Notes: generated by a model not told the origin, from the letters alone. Shown: positions 13,899 through 26,073, numbered from the stretch's first letter. The stretch is 64,000 nucleotides of DNA from Nemophila menziesii (GCA_029959085.1 JARWIR010000003.1:38427505-38491504); one strand, 5' to 3'. Program-made: numbers and translations.

Positions 13899-16800
13899 TC
13901 ATCCGATTCCCATTCTTGACAATCCTCCACTGATACTGTCCGTCCCCGGGTGTGCTGTTTTGGCTCCGCACCTAGCTTTGTTCGCAAGCCTGTCCGCATG
14001 TCCATTCAACTCCCTCGGAAGATGCCTAAAGGAGATTGGGCCATGACACTCCGCTCCCCACCAGATTTGTCTGAGGATTGGAAGAATCGTCCATCTTGCA
14101 GCTGATGCCCGCCTTATACCTTGGATTAGTTCAAGGTTGTCTGAAAATATCGTTTTTGTTTCGCCCGGGAGGTTCTCGCACTTTGTGGTTGCTGACAGCA
14201 CCGCAAGAGCCTACCCTTCCAGAATTGAATCGCATCTCTTGGTCTCCAAATATTCCACCGTGTTTGTGTTCCTTTGCTTATGTTGTTGTACTATCCCTAT
14301 CCCTGTTTCCTCCGTTCTGGTACTGAAGGATGCATCGCAGAAGAAAACCACATCGCTTTCCTCAGTTTGCAAGAGTTGGGTTCCATGTCTTCCCGTGCGG
14401 TTTTGGTCCCTAGGTGCGGGAGCTCCTGGTGTTCTCCAATCTGTTCCGTGAAACTCTTTCATCATCGTGTGAACCGTATTTAAAACTTGATCAACGTCCA
14501 CTCTCGCGTTCTGGTGTACCCCTTTCATTTTTGCCTTCCAAAGGTTCCATAGGATCATAAATAGATAATCTTTGATTTTTTGGTCATCCCATCCACCTTT
14601 TGCATAGCTTTTAATCACTTCTTGAATCCATATGGTGATGTCGTCTGCCTGATCTCCTCTTATTTTTATTTGTAAGGTAGAGGCTGCCCAAACAGCTTGG
14701 GCTACCTTGCACTTTAACAGCATGTGCTCGACTGTATCAATTTCGTCAAGGCACCAGTCGCAGTTCTCAGTGTCACTACATCTTCTTCGCGCTAAATTTT
14801 GTTTAGTGGGCAAGGCATTGCTACATAACCTCCAAATGAAAAGCTTGATTTTCTTCGGTATGTCGGTTTTCCATATCATTTTCCATAAGTCCTCCTTGGT
14901 GTTGGCCCCTGTTTGTGCTGACTGAGGAGCGTGCAAGGTTGCCTCCTCCGTTAGAACTTTGTATCCCGTCTTGGTGTTGTACTTCCCATCATTCGAGGCC
15001 GGCCATATGAAAACATCTTCCTGATCGGGGTTTAGTATCCGTATCTTTGTGATTTCTGGTATGATTGGTTGAGGAAATATGTTATCTAACGTCTCCGTAT
15101 TCCATTCCACTTCTTCATTCTTCCATAGTTGGTTAACCTTCTGTAAATCACATCCTTTGGGTCGTACTAGGCTCCAAGGTGTCGGGAGCCATTTATCATC
15201 CCATATGTTTGTGTTTTCACCATTCCCTATCTGGTAAATCCCGTACTTCTTTATAAAGTCCCGGCCTTCTATGATGCTACTCCATGTCCATGTCCGGCTT
15301 TGCCTTAATTTAACCTTCATAAAGTCTGTATTGGGAAAATAGATACCTTTTAACAGTCGTGCTGCGAGCGTGTCTGGGTTGTTGTATATTCGCCATGCTT
15401 GTGCTCCCAGCAGTGCTTTGTTCATTCTCTTAAGATCCTTAAACCCCAATCCTTCTAGTAGCTTCCCTACCGTCACCTTTTCCCACGCCACCCAGTGGAT
15501 CCTGTCCCGTTCACCCGAACCCCACCAAAAGCTGGAGATTGCAGAGATTAGTTTCCTGCAAAACGTTTCTGGAAACGAGAAAAGAGACATAGAATACACT
15601 GGGATCGCCTGTAGTACGGCTTTTATCAGGACATCTTTCCCGCCTTCCGAGAGTAGCTTCGCTTTCCATCCTTCAGTCTTGGCAAACAGTTTCTTAGCTA
15701 CCCATTCCAATGCTTCCACCTTTGATCTTTTATGGCAGATTGGTATCCCTAGATACTTGCCCAAATCTAACGTTTCTTGTATGTGAAGTTGCGTTACCAC
15801 CCCGTCTTTTACTTGTTGGGTTGTCTCCTTGCTGAAATAGATCGCTGATTTGGCCAGGTTTATTTTTTGTCCCGACCCGTTGCAATACTCTTGTAGACAC
15901 TGCTGAAAATCATTAGTCTCATTTCCTTCCAAGTTAATAAAGAATAGCGAATCATCTGCAAAAAGCAAATGTGAGATGGTCGGACAATTGCGAGTGATCC
16001 GAATACCTTTAATTTCGTTGTTCTGTACTTTCATATCAATTAAGGAAATAAGTGACTCTGTCATGAGAGAGAAGAGGAAAGGTGATAGTGGATCGCCTTG
16101 TCTCAGTCCTCTCCCCGATGTAAAGGTGTCCATTCTTTCACCGTTGAAATTCAGTTGAAATGAAACCGTAGAGATACAATTCCTAACCCAATTGACCCAT
16201 GTTGTACAGAAACCCATTTTTGTCAATAATATAAACAGAAATTCCCAATTTACTTGGTCATATGCTTTGGCCATATCAATCTTGACTGCCGCCATAGGTT
16301 TTGCGTTCTTCCGCTTCCTATTCATGAAGAAAGAAATTTCTTGTGCAATTATAATGTTATCCTGTATCGATCGACCTTTAATGAAGGCAGTTTGTGTAGG
16401 CGAAACGAGTTCATTCATAAGGATTTGTAGTCTATGCGCCATAATTTTGGTTATAATTTTGTATCCGAAGTTAACACATGATATCGGCCTGAAGTCTCCC
16501 AGTTGTTCTTGAGTCAGCCCTTTAGGTATAAGGGTGATCAGGGTATGATTTAGTGTTTCGAGTGATATGTTATTATTGAAAAAGTCCTGTACCATTAGAA
16601 AAACATCTATTTTAATGATATCCCAAAATTCATGATAAAATTTACCGTTTAGTCCATCTGGTCCTGGTGCTTTAGTTGGTGAGAGACTCTTCACAGCTTT
16701 TTCTACTTCCTCCATTGTTGGTGATTTTGTGAGTTCCAGATTCATTTGCTCCGTAACTTTGGGTTGTATATATCGTACAGCCTTGTGGATATCCTCGAGA

Positions 16801-18029
16801 GGGATGCTTTCTTCTTCGAATAGTTGTCGGTAATAATTGTTGAAGCTGTTTTTAACTTCCGAGATATTTTCTTCCCAATTTCCTTGTCTGTCTTTGATTT
16901 TCCGTATCTTATTATGTGATCTTCTCTGTAAGGTGGCCATATGGAAAAACTTTGTGTTTTTATCTCCATATGCCAGCCATTGCTCTCTTGATCTATCCGC
17001 CCAGTACTTTTCTTCACACTCGTACTCGTATTTGATTTCTATTCTTATATCATGTTCCTCTTTTTGGTTCTGAGATGTTGGTGGTAGATTTGTGAGTTCC
17101 ACCAGTCTGTTCTGAAGTTTTTGGATTTGGATTTTGTGATTTTTGAAAGCCGTTTTGCTCCATCCCTTCAATGCCCCGATTGTCTTATCTTTTTTCTTTA
17201 TGTAGTTGGGGATAGACGGTTCATACCTCGGTAGCCCCCAACTCTGTTGTACTATGTCCTTACATTCCGCATTATCTAACCAGAACGATTCAAATTTGAA
17301 TTGTTTTTGCCCTTGACTGTTGGTGACATCATGTTGAAGTATGATCGGTGAATGGTCCGAACCAATTGCTGGAGGAATAAAAAGTTGCGTGTGTGGGTGT
17401 TTTTGCATCCATTCATAAGACGATAATGCTCTGTCTATCTTTGTTCTGACTGTCTTGTTTGTTACTCTTCTATTTGTCCAGGTGTAATTACATCCATATG
17501 AATGGACATCTACCAGGTTGTTTGTTGATGTAAAGTTTTTAAAATCTTGTATGTGTTTGAGATTCGGTGGTGTGAGGCTACTTTTTTCTTGAGTGTTTAG
17601 TATATTATTGAAGTCTCCCAATATGAGCCAAGGTTTAGTATTAGTTTGATTCCAGTTTGTGATAAAATCCCATAGACTCTGTCTTTGTTCATAGTCATTA
17701 GGAGCATGTATAAAAATCAAGTAATAAGAAAAAGAAAATTCATTTACTTCTAATATAATGATATGCCTATTACAAAAAGAGATTGAAACATGCAAAAAGT
17801 CTTGCCAGATCACCAAAAAACCCCCGGAATGGAACGCATTACCCGTGGGGTAAAAAACAAAATACTTATCATATCCAAACATACGAATGGTTTCACCAGC
17901 ATCAACCTCGCGAACCATCGTTTCCCCAAAACAAGCGATACCGGGTCTAAATTTAAACAAAAGAGCTTTAACTTGAGATATCGTCAAGGGGGCCCGGAGC
18001 CCTTGACAATTCCAAAACATTGTATTCAT
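13899..18029 (-). pseudogene. LINE1 ORF2: endonuclease-RT-zf-RVT-RNase H, one stop
   Basis: ORF2 starts at 18029 (MNTMFWNCQG) and is open for 1,272 codons to a TAG at 14213-14211; the same frame continues for another 103 codons to 13899. Domains: APE-type endonuclease, about residues 1-230 (WNCQG, GETM, GDFN, SDHSPI); reverse transcriptase, about 450-760 (APGPDG near 456, GRGLRQGDPLSPFLFS, FADD near 691); zf-RVT around 1040-1110 (CDWC...EHMLLKC); RNase H from about 1230 (CDASFS, then FSDN and HADRLANKA past the stop). The TAG falls right after SILEG, at the conserved acidic helix of RNase H, so a normal product would lack most of RNase H. Otherwise EN and RT look complete. Confidence 0.93.
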
Positions 18030-19732
18030 TTTCCATTGGCGGCCAAAGAATGACCGCTTCCATGTTGGATTTTTACAGGGGTGTCCTTCTTCTTAGTGCG
18101 GTTCCACCTGCTCTCCGCCTCCTCTCCACTCTCAATGTCATCTTCTGTTTCGAACTCAACGGCATTATCTGTGCTTCCTTCGCCTGTCTCTTCAGTGGGC
18201 TCAAACTGGGAGTCGTCATCATCAGGAGCACTAACCAGCTTACCCTTTTCGTTTGTGTGTACAGGAGTATCAACGAAACCCTCAAAACTCTCACCCACCT
18301 CCGCCACCTTGCCCTTCCCTTTCTCTTTATCATCAAACCGAACCTTCTTACTGCTTCTTTCTCCTTTTTCGTTGATCAATTGGTTGTCTCGACCTGTGAA
18401 CTGTGTCATATATTCATAACGGCGCTTAAGTGCTAGTTTCTGCTGTTCAGTATTAGTACCCGTACGCCATCTCCCCTTCAAAGCTCCATAATCCTGTGAT
18501 CTATTCTTCCCACTTCTGCCAGCTATCTCCACATCCTCCGTCTCTCTTGTGTTCATCTGTTCACTACCTCTAGCAGCTGTTTCCTGTCTTTCCACTTCTT
18601 GTTGTGCCACATTGAGGTCCAGGTCCACGTCCGGGGAGTTCCCTTCGCGTCCCAAACCAAATCTCCCAAACCTAGCAGCCTCATTAACCACATCATTCAA
18701 AAGCCCCGATCATCTGGACCTATAGTCCCTGTCATCATTTCTTCTTCTATCTCTATCGCCCTCAGTTTGTTGTTGACCTCTCCGAGCCCCAAACGCATTG
18801 TCCTCAGTGCGTTGGCCTCCGTAATTCGAGTTGTGTTGTCTGGACGACTCGCCTCTTTCACGTCTATCTCCCCTCCCATTATGATGGTTGTCATCCTCCC
18901 TGTACCATCTTGCTGGGTGCGCATAAGGAATAAAGCTGCTCCCCACACGTTTCATTACGCCGTATATTGGATTAACCGGTGGATACCTTGCGATGTTGTC
19001 AACTGACCAAGTAACCTTCCTTCTTTCATCGGGATCCTCCACTTCTTGTACTACAATAATATCACATTTATCATCACGGTGACCCAACATTCCACACTTA
19101 AAACAAAGCGCCCCAGCGTTCTCATACTTGAAGGTGATCCACCCCGCACCCTCTTCCTGTGCGAGGTAGCACCCCGGAACCACTGGTTGTTTAACATTCA
19201 CCCTAACACAAAATCTGAGAATTTTAACATCACTTGTCACCACTTCCGGGTAGTCTATGTCCTCTAGATCCTCAAACTAAGGTGCTATAGCAAGGAAAGT
19301 AACCAAAGTATTCTGTATAAATGCTAAACCACTACCTTGTACCCAGATCGAAGTAAAATCAAGCGAAATATCCGTCCAAAGAGTACGAGGAGGGAGAGGA
19401 GTGAAGCAAAAGTGCTTACCGATAAAAATACCAGGACGTAAGTTCCAAAGTCTGTTAAGCTCCTCTGGCTGGAAGCATTCCAGCTTGAAAACATTCTCTT
19501 CCAATTCTGTAAACCTAAAATCTCCTCGCACCCCCCAACCTTCTCGAATGTGTCGTCGAAACCCAGTAGTGTAAACCTTCCCCGCTCCTAACGCTTTGAT
19601 GATTAACGCGACCTCGTCTCTCATGCTTTCGACTCCTTTAGTACGAATCCCCAGGTAAATAACTCCCAGCGTATTAGCATTTGCTTCGGTGATTTTTACG
19701 ATAGGTAATGCGTGTCTATCCCGTGTGGCCAT
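18026..19732 (-). pseudogene. LINE1 ORF1: DUF4283 and CCHC zinc knuckle, two stops
   Basis: ORF1 is the RNA-binding, nucleocapsid-like protein of the LINE. I place its start at MATRDRHALP (19732), although the frame is open upstream to 20569. A DUF4283 domain follows (LECFQPEELNRLWNLRPG, TLWTDISLDFTSIWVQGSG), then a zinc knuckle CFKCGMLGHRDDKC and a long charged Arg/Asp/Gly-rich tail. Two in-frame stops interrupt it: TAG at 19279-19277 and TGA at 18712-18710; the frame is unchanged across both. The final TGA (18028-18026) overlaps the ORF2 start as ATGA. Confidence 0.88.
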
Positions 19733-20569
19733 GATATGACAAGAAGATGCAGTATAGAATGTAAAAAAGTAGATGAAAAGTGGAACCTGAGTATCGAAGA
19801 TTTGTTTTTTGGAAGTGAGAAATAATGTGTTTTGTTGCAGAGAGAATAGCTGATAAGTTGTAGTGAAATGGAGTTGAAAAGGCGTTTTAGAGACTCCTTT
19901 CCAATAGAGAGCTTTTATAAGCATATCTCGTTCTTGGACAATCCGCTGAATGCGCGTAATGATGACTAGTTTTGACACGGTAGTGCCCGCCTCTTCAGCT
20001 TCTTGCGCCACCTCATTAATGTCCGTAAAGAGTATCTCGAAATACATTAAGTTTTGTCTGCATGACCACCACGTGTCACGAGACTCTTGCAAACCTCCAC
20101 TAAGTCGATGTAGATCATTAATATCTCCACTAAGCCTTGTCTTTGATGTCTTTACTCCTATATTCCTTCCCTTTCTTCCGTACATCATAATATTAGATCT
20201 ATCTTCCTCAAACCCAATAAGCTGTCTATAGTGAAACACCTTCCTCTGTAAACCCTTAATTGCCGTATCCGCTTTTATTACCTTCTGATCCTTAAACTGA
20301 TGAAGAAAAAGAAATTCCCCTTGTTCCATCTTGCTTCGTTCGTGCTGTACCGTCCCTTGTATACAGTTTGTGTCCTTAAACCCTATATTTGTGTTCTTAT
20401 TATTGTGTAGTTCTGTCATGGTCTTTATCGTTGTATTAAAACCCTTGTTATTCGCTAGTAAGATCTTCCTTCTGTGTTTGGTGCTAGTAATAGTATCCCA
20501 GTAATAAAAGTAATTGAATGATATATTAAAACTAAGAGATCTATAAAAGCCATCAGAAAAAGATTCCAT
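19733..20569 (-). other. Open N-terminal extension of LINE1 ORF1
   Basis: From ATG 20569 the ORF1 frame is open for about 279 codons before the MATRDRH start. The sequence (for example SRDTWWSCRQNLMYF, DINEVAQEAEEAGTT) does not match a domain I know. It may be an extra N-terminal domain or a 5' UTR that happens to lack stops. Confidence 0.4.
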
Positions 20570-20782
20570 GTTGAAACCCTAACCCTACAAAAGGGGAAAA
20601 GGATAAAACTAGAAAAAGAAAGAGATAAAAAGGGATATATCTGTGCGATTGATTAATTTGTTGGAGTTGTGATATTGGTTGCAGAGATTGATGCTGATCT
20701 TCCTCGTCCGTCGCCTCTCTGTGTCTTCTCAATTCTTAATTATTGTTTTGTTGTATGTTTGTTTATCTGGTCATGTTATTAT

Positions 20783-20800
20783 TAATTAATTTTAATGTCT
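20783..20800. repeat. Target-site duplication of LINE1 (right copy)
   Basis: Identical to 13836-13853. Confidence 0.95.
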
Positions 20801-21170
20801 AATGATTATTTTTATCAATCTAATTATATATATGGATTGGACCATAAAAACTTTGGGATCATAACAGAATCGGCAAAGATCTTAATTAATAGGGTTGCTT
20901 TCTTTACAGATAACCTTGCGATCGTCCAAGGAATTCAAAATAAAAAAGGAACCGATTGGAAGATACGGCCGATGATTGAACTGATCCGGAAATGGATACA
21001 AGATTTTCAGAATGGAAGGTGCTTCATATTAAAAGGGATAGGAATTTAATAGCCGATTTAGCCGCAAAATGCGTTAGGAAAAAGGCCAATCTTGATCAAT
21101 GGACTTCAACTAATATTGATGATAGCATTGAATTTTTAAACCAATTTCTAAAGGGTTGTAATAATATATA
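20801..21170 (+). pseudogene. LINE tail relic (RNase H), plus strand
   Basis: The frame reads FFTDNLAIVQGIQNKKGTDW and, after one stop at 21047, NLIADLAAKCVRKK, matching the C-terminal RNase H of LINE1 (FSDNLELIQGIRR; HADRLANKA). Only this tail remains. It is the older sequence LINE1 inserted next to. Confidence 0.75.
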
Positions 21171-21194
21171 ACTTTTGTACTGAGACAAAAAAGA

Positions 21195-22430
21195 AAAGGA
21201 AAACTTGTCAATTGCAAGGTGAAGGTTGTTGGTGAATTATTTAATGAGAATATGTCCGGATAGAATCTTGATCTTATTGTTTCTATATTTTCCTCAAACG
21301 TAGTCAACGAGATTAAAAAGATTCTCATTACGCAACTTGAAGAAAAGTACAAAATTGTTTGGCCATTTTGCAAAGATGGCATTTCTTCGACAAAATTTGG
21401 GTACCATGCTCTGTTCAACGAGGAAATTGTGTCGGAATCTCAATCTTCAGCCGATGGAGAATTTAACAAAAGTGAACCCTAGAATACTATTTGGCAATCT
21501 AACATTCCGTAAAAGTTTAGAAACTTTTGTGGCTATTCCAACAAAAAACAATCTCAAGAAGAGAAAATGTGTTAATGATGACAATTGCGATTGGTGTGAG
21601 TTAGGAGTTGAGAACATCGAACATCTTTTTCTCAAACGTCCTTTTAGTATAGAAGTATGGGCTACATCACCTATGCAAATTGAATTTGATAAAAGATCTG
21701 ATATTAAGTTTGCGGACGGGCTAGTTTCCACTATCTCAAATTATTTATCAAATGGATGGGATAAAAACCTTATTACTGCATTAATCCTAACGACGGCTTG
21801 GAACATATGGAAGAAAATAATGAAAGGCTTATTTGAGAATAAAAAATGGTCGATTAAAGACATCATCGTAACACTAAAGATCTTATTTCGAGATTATTTG
21901 GTCCTTCAACTCAAACCCAAAAAGATGGGAACGCTAACTCGATTTGCGATATAAACCTCTTAGAAAACCCAGTTATAAATGACGATGCAGACATGATTTG
22001 GCTCTGCGATACCTCTTTTATTAAAGAATGAGAACCTGCAGTAGTTGTTGCAATTGGAGTTAACTGTGATGGTAATATTTCTCATAAGGTTAGCAAAAGA
22101 TATTTTGTTACACATGCTATCGTAGAAGAAGCTTGGGCACTTCTTCTCACCATGAGATTAGCAGCTGATCTCAATTTTCATAGTTGTTCTTTCTATTATG
22201 ACAACCTTGAACTTGTTCAAGGCCTTACCAAAAAGACTTGCCTTCACTAAGGTCTCAATTTAATTCAAGTTGAACTTGAAAAATGGTTAGGTCGTTTTCC
22301 TTTGTGGAAAATTTCTCATATGACCTGTCTGGTTGGAGTGATGTATATTTGTTCGGTTCTCTTGATTTTTTGTGTTAATTTTTGTAACTGTCATCTTATT
22401 TAAGACTTTTTTATTTGACAAAAAATACCA
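21195..22430 (+). pseudogene. LINE ORF2 C-terminal relic, plus strand
   Basis: Frames from 21195 onward give VVGELFNENMSG, KDGISSTKFGYHALFNEE, then the zf-RVT motif CDWCELGVENIEHLFLK (21337-21954 frame) and WNIWKKIMKGLFENK. RNase H follows with CDTSF and DNLELVQGLTKKT at 22000-22260, interrupted by stops. An A-rich stretch near 22420 may be the old 3' end. A remnant of a LINE related to LINE1. Confidence 0.8.
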
Positions 22431-23100
22431 TACAAAATTTAAAAGGTATTATTCATTATAATTCATGGGAAGATTTTGAAATAGATTTAGAATGTCATTT
22501 TTCTTCTAAAAATGTAAATCATGCAAATTTTATGTTCAATTTCAATTTTTTTATTAAAATGGATAAAAAATACCCTAAATGAGAATTAATACCCCTAATT
22601 ATAATTTTTATTCATATCCACCAAATGAAAAAAAAAACTTAAGTTGACTTCCTTAATCTCTTTCTCTCCACTAAGAAAAGCTACCAAAAAAACCACCGAC
22701 ATCTTTTTTCTCGCCGCAAAATCACCATTATCACTTCCTTTCTTTGCTTCTATGCGGAAAATCTGTAAACCACTATCTCCACTCAGTCGGACAAAGATAT
22801 CCTCCACTACCGAGAGCCACAATGCAAAATTATACCTCCAAAGAAGAAGAAATGAAATGCGAAAAAGGACAAGGAGGGTTATCGTTTGATCAAAAGACTA
22901 TAGTTTTTGGCAAGGAAGAAATAAACAAAGTACAAGTGGGAACTCTTCAGGAAAAAAATGTGAGACCATTGAAACGAGGTCAGAACGTTGGTATCAATAA
23001 CAAAGCTTCCAAATTCAACACCAATTTCAATTTTAAGGAATCTCTTCTCGACTATCGAAGAAAGTTGATTGAAGTATTGTTGTTATGTTTTAATTGTTAA
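22431..23100 (+). other. Unassigned region with an orphan ORF
   Basis: AT-rich to 22620. A 118-codon frame at 22744-23100 contains a Lys/Glu-rich stretch and KASKFNTNFNFKESLLDYRRK; I do not recognise it, and frames overlap it (22644-22889). It could be a gene fragment or part of a retrotransposon. Not called as a gene. Confidence 0.25.
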
Positions 23101-23771
23101 GTGTGTTTTTGGGTTGTTTTGGGTCAATCTGTATTATAAGTTAAGTCTTAGACTTTGGCTTAACTTGATGGAGTTGTGACTTATTGGACTCGGTCTAATA
23201 CGACAACATTTTTCTCTTATTCACGCAAAATGATTCTCAACCATCGATTATGATTTCAGATGGATGTACCAATCTAAACCATATTGTTTCCATATAAAAG
23301 TCTCGCTTCTTCAGATGTTGGCTTATTCTTTTGTTCTCTCTTTCGTTAGTCTTCTATCTCAACACAAAGAGACGAAACTAGGACTTCATATTTGGTTAGA
23401 TTGAATTTATTGTAATCTATGTAATAGTTAAATAATCTTATTAAGATAAGAAACTACTTGATTCTTATCAATATAGTCAGCGTAGATTGGATAGGATTCT
23501 AGAGGTAATTGAACTTCGTCAAAAATAGCTTTTAAACTTCATCCATTGTCAAAAATCTTGTTTAAAGTGATATGTATTTGTTTCGTCACTCTATTTAGAA
23601 TTTATCAACTGTCTTTTCTATTTATTCTATTTTTTTTTTTAAAAGTTATGTGTAAAAGTCTTAAAATATGTTCGGACATCAAATTCATCTTCTTTCCATT
23701 TCCATTACTAGCCTTAATTTGTAAAATTTTGTTTCCACTTTTTTTTTTGACATATGAATTTTTTTGTAGAG
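23101..23771. other. Possible degenerate LTR-like sequence
   Basis: Non-coding. Around 23275-23340 a TATAAAAG-like box precedes TCTCGCTTCTTC and a leader-like stretch, a layout seen in plant LTR U3-R regions and also in ordinary promoters. No termini found. Confidence 0.2.
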
Positions 23772-23785
23772 AGAATGGTAGGAGA

Positions 23786-23993
23786 CTTTTTTTTATATAC
23801 AGGTGTCGGGTCCCACTTAATCAGAACTAGGTTACCCATGTTCAGGGAAGGGACTCGAACCTTGCATCTCTTACTTTACCCCCTTTAAGGGCTCAAGAAA
23901 TAACAAAGCCGAGGGATTCAAACCCTGTACCTCATAAATAGAAGACAAGGTCCTGGCCATTGAACTAACGCTAATGGTTAACCCCCATGGTTA
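23786..23993 (-). mobile_element. tRNA-derived SINE, minus strand
   Basis: Minus-strand sequence starts GGTTAACCATTAGCGTTAGT with an A-box-like TTAGTTCAATGGCC, then a B box GGTTTGAATCCC (about 23923-23912) and a second B-box-like GGTTCGAGTCCC near 23861-23850. It ends in a short A run (T run at 23787-23794). Flanks AGAATGGTAGGAGA (23772-23785) and AGAATGGTACGAGT (23994-24007) match at 12 of 14 positions, a decayed TSD. Confidence 0.6.
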
Positions 23994-24219
23994 AGAATGG
24001 TACGAGTCTTGCTACCAAGAATAGTACCCGAAAGACTATTAATTAAGCAACTCCGACTATTCGTTTTACTTCACTTTATTTGAACAAAAAAGAAAAAGTT
24101 TTACTTCACAAACAAAATGGGCCGAAGGGACATTAGAAGCCCAATTATAATGTCTGGACAATTTCCTCGGTATAACCCATGGGCTCATAATAACATCATC
24201 TTTTAGCTTGATCAAAGAA

Positions 24220-26073
24220 ATGCTGCACCGCTTAGTTCGCACGTCTTTCGCCGCCGTGCGCCGTTTCTCGACGGAATCCACGGCCATATCCGTTCCGTCA
24301 AAGCCCTCAACAAGTTCAGAAGTATCCATTAGCAAATCCAGGACCACCAAAAGCGGCGGGAGTGGTGGCGGTAGAGATACGCTTGGACGGAGGCTCTTAA
24401 GCTTGACGTACACAAAGCGCAGCGCCGCTATTACCATAAGGAAATGGAAGGAAGAAGGACGCGATGTTCAGAAGTACGAGCTCAACCGCATAGTCCGAGA
24501 ACTTCGCAAGCTCAAACGCTATAAACACGCTCTTGAGGTTTCCCTCTTATACTTCTTTCGTATTTCTCATTTAACTGCTCGCTTATTTGCACCCTCGTAT
24601 GATAATTTAAAATGTTGTTTATTCATTTATTACGTTTAATTTAGCTCAGGAACGCACAATTTGGATTAATAGTAAATGGTTGGCATTATAGTGAAAACTA
24701 GGCGTTTGAATTTATTAGCACTCTGAAAGCTAAGAGAGATTTAAATGGTTCTTTATACTCCAGTCCTTATCAATTGGTTTAAGAGTATTTATTCAATGTG
24801 ATTGAAACTTTTCCAGGTTTGTGAATGGATGAAGATTCAAGATAATATCCAGCTACTTTCTGGAGATTATGCTGTCCATTTAGATCTGATCGCAAAAGTT
24901 CGAGGTATGAATAGTGCAGAAAAGTTCTTCGAAGACCTCCCTGAGAAAATGAGAGGCCACACTACCTGTACTGCCCTTCTTCACACTTATGTCCAACATA
25001 AAGAGCCTATTAAAGCCGAGGCTCTAATGGAAAAAATGGCCGAATGTGATTTCTTAAAATCTCCCCTTCCATTTAATCACCTTCTTTCTCTTTACATCTC
25101 CATGAGCCAGTTAGATAAAGTTCCGAAACTACTCAACAAGTTAAGAAAAAATACAGCACCAGATATCGTGACCTTTAACCTATGGTTAAGGGTATGTTCA
25201 TTACAGAATGATATCGAAACAGCAGAAAAGATTTACCTTGCGCTTAAGAAAGCAAAGCTAGATCCAGATTGGGTTACTTATAGTACACTCACGAGTATCT
25301 ATATAAAAAATTCACTCAAAGATAAAGCTACTGTAACAGTAAAGGAAATGGAGAAAAGAATATCGAAAAAAATTCGAGTTGGATATTCCTCACTCATTAG
25401 CTTGCATACACAATTGGAGAATAAAGAAGATGTAATTCATATATGGAAGAAAATGAATTCGATTTTCCGAAAGTTAAATGATTCTGAATACACTTGCATG
25501 ATATCTTCTTTGTTAAAGCTTAATAAATCCGAAGAAGCTGAGAAATTGTATAGTGAATGGGAATCTATTTCGACTACACGTGATACTCGAGTATCGAATT
25601 TACTTCTTTCATCTTATATAAACAACACTCAAATGGAAAAAGCTGAGGATTTTTATAATAAAATGGTGGAGAAAAATATACCTCCAAGTTACACAACTTG
25701 GGAGCTATTTACTTGGGGTTATTTGAAACAAGAACGAGTAGAAAAAGTGGTGGAGTGTTTTAAGAAAATGATTGGTAGTGTTGAAAAATGGAAACCTGAT
25801 GAAAAAATTGTTAAGGAAATGTTTAAGATTGTTGAAGAGCGTGGGTGTATTGAGAAGGCTGAAGAGTTGTTAGTTGTACTTAGAGGTGTTGGGTATTTGA
25901 ATACGGAGATTTATAACTCGGTTTTGAGAACTTATGAAAAAGCGGGTAAAATGCCGCTTATAATTGCGGAGCGAATGAAGAGTGATAATGTGGTGTTGAA
26001 TAATGAAACTCGTGAGCTTATTGAAGTGACTAGTAAAATGTGTGTAAGTGAAGTTCCGAGTTTTCTTTCTTAG
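24220..26073 (+). CDS. P-class PPR protein, mitochondrial type, 2 exons
   Basis: Exon 1 is 24220-24537 and exon 2 is 24817-26073, joined across a 279-bp GT-AG intron (ALE|VCEWMK), giving 524 residues. The N-terminus MLHRLVRTSFAAVRRFST is Arg/Ser-rich without acidic residues, a likely mitochondrial targeting peptide. A Gly/Ser linker and the motif RRLLSLTYTKRSA lead into about ten P-type pentatricopeptide repeats, for example PDWVTYSTLTSIYIKNSLKD and PSYTTWELFTWGYLKQERVE. The protein has no E or DYW extension. Relatives in Arabidopsis are small mitochondrial PPR proteins of the At1g02370/At4g01990 type, thought to bind organelle RNA. The ATG at 24220 is the first in frame near the targeting peptide. 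No frame damage is seen. Confidence 0.92.

Larger units (their letters stand above)
13854..20782 (-). mobile_element. LINE1: nearly intact L1-type LINE, 6.9 kb
   Basis: A non-LTR retrotransposon bounded by a perfect 18-bp TSD. Reading on the minus strand: 5' UTR from 20782, ORF1 (19732-18026), ORF2 (18029-13899), short 3' UTR and a poly(A) tail of about 15 nt seen as the T run at 13854-13869. A perfect TSD, terminal poly(A) and only three in-frame stops mark it as a recent insertion. It lies 320 bp upstream of the MIRO start codon in the same orientation and is inserted beside an older LINE relic (20801 onward). Confidence 0.95.

Noticed and set aside
14078..18053. Many plus-strand ORFs across LINE1
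   Set aside because: Shadows of ORF2 on the opposite strand.
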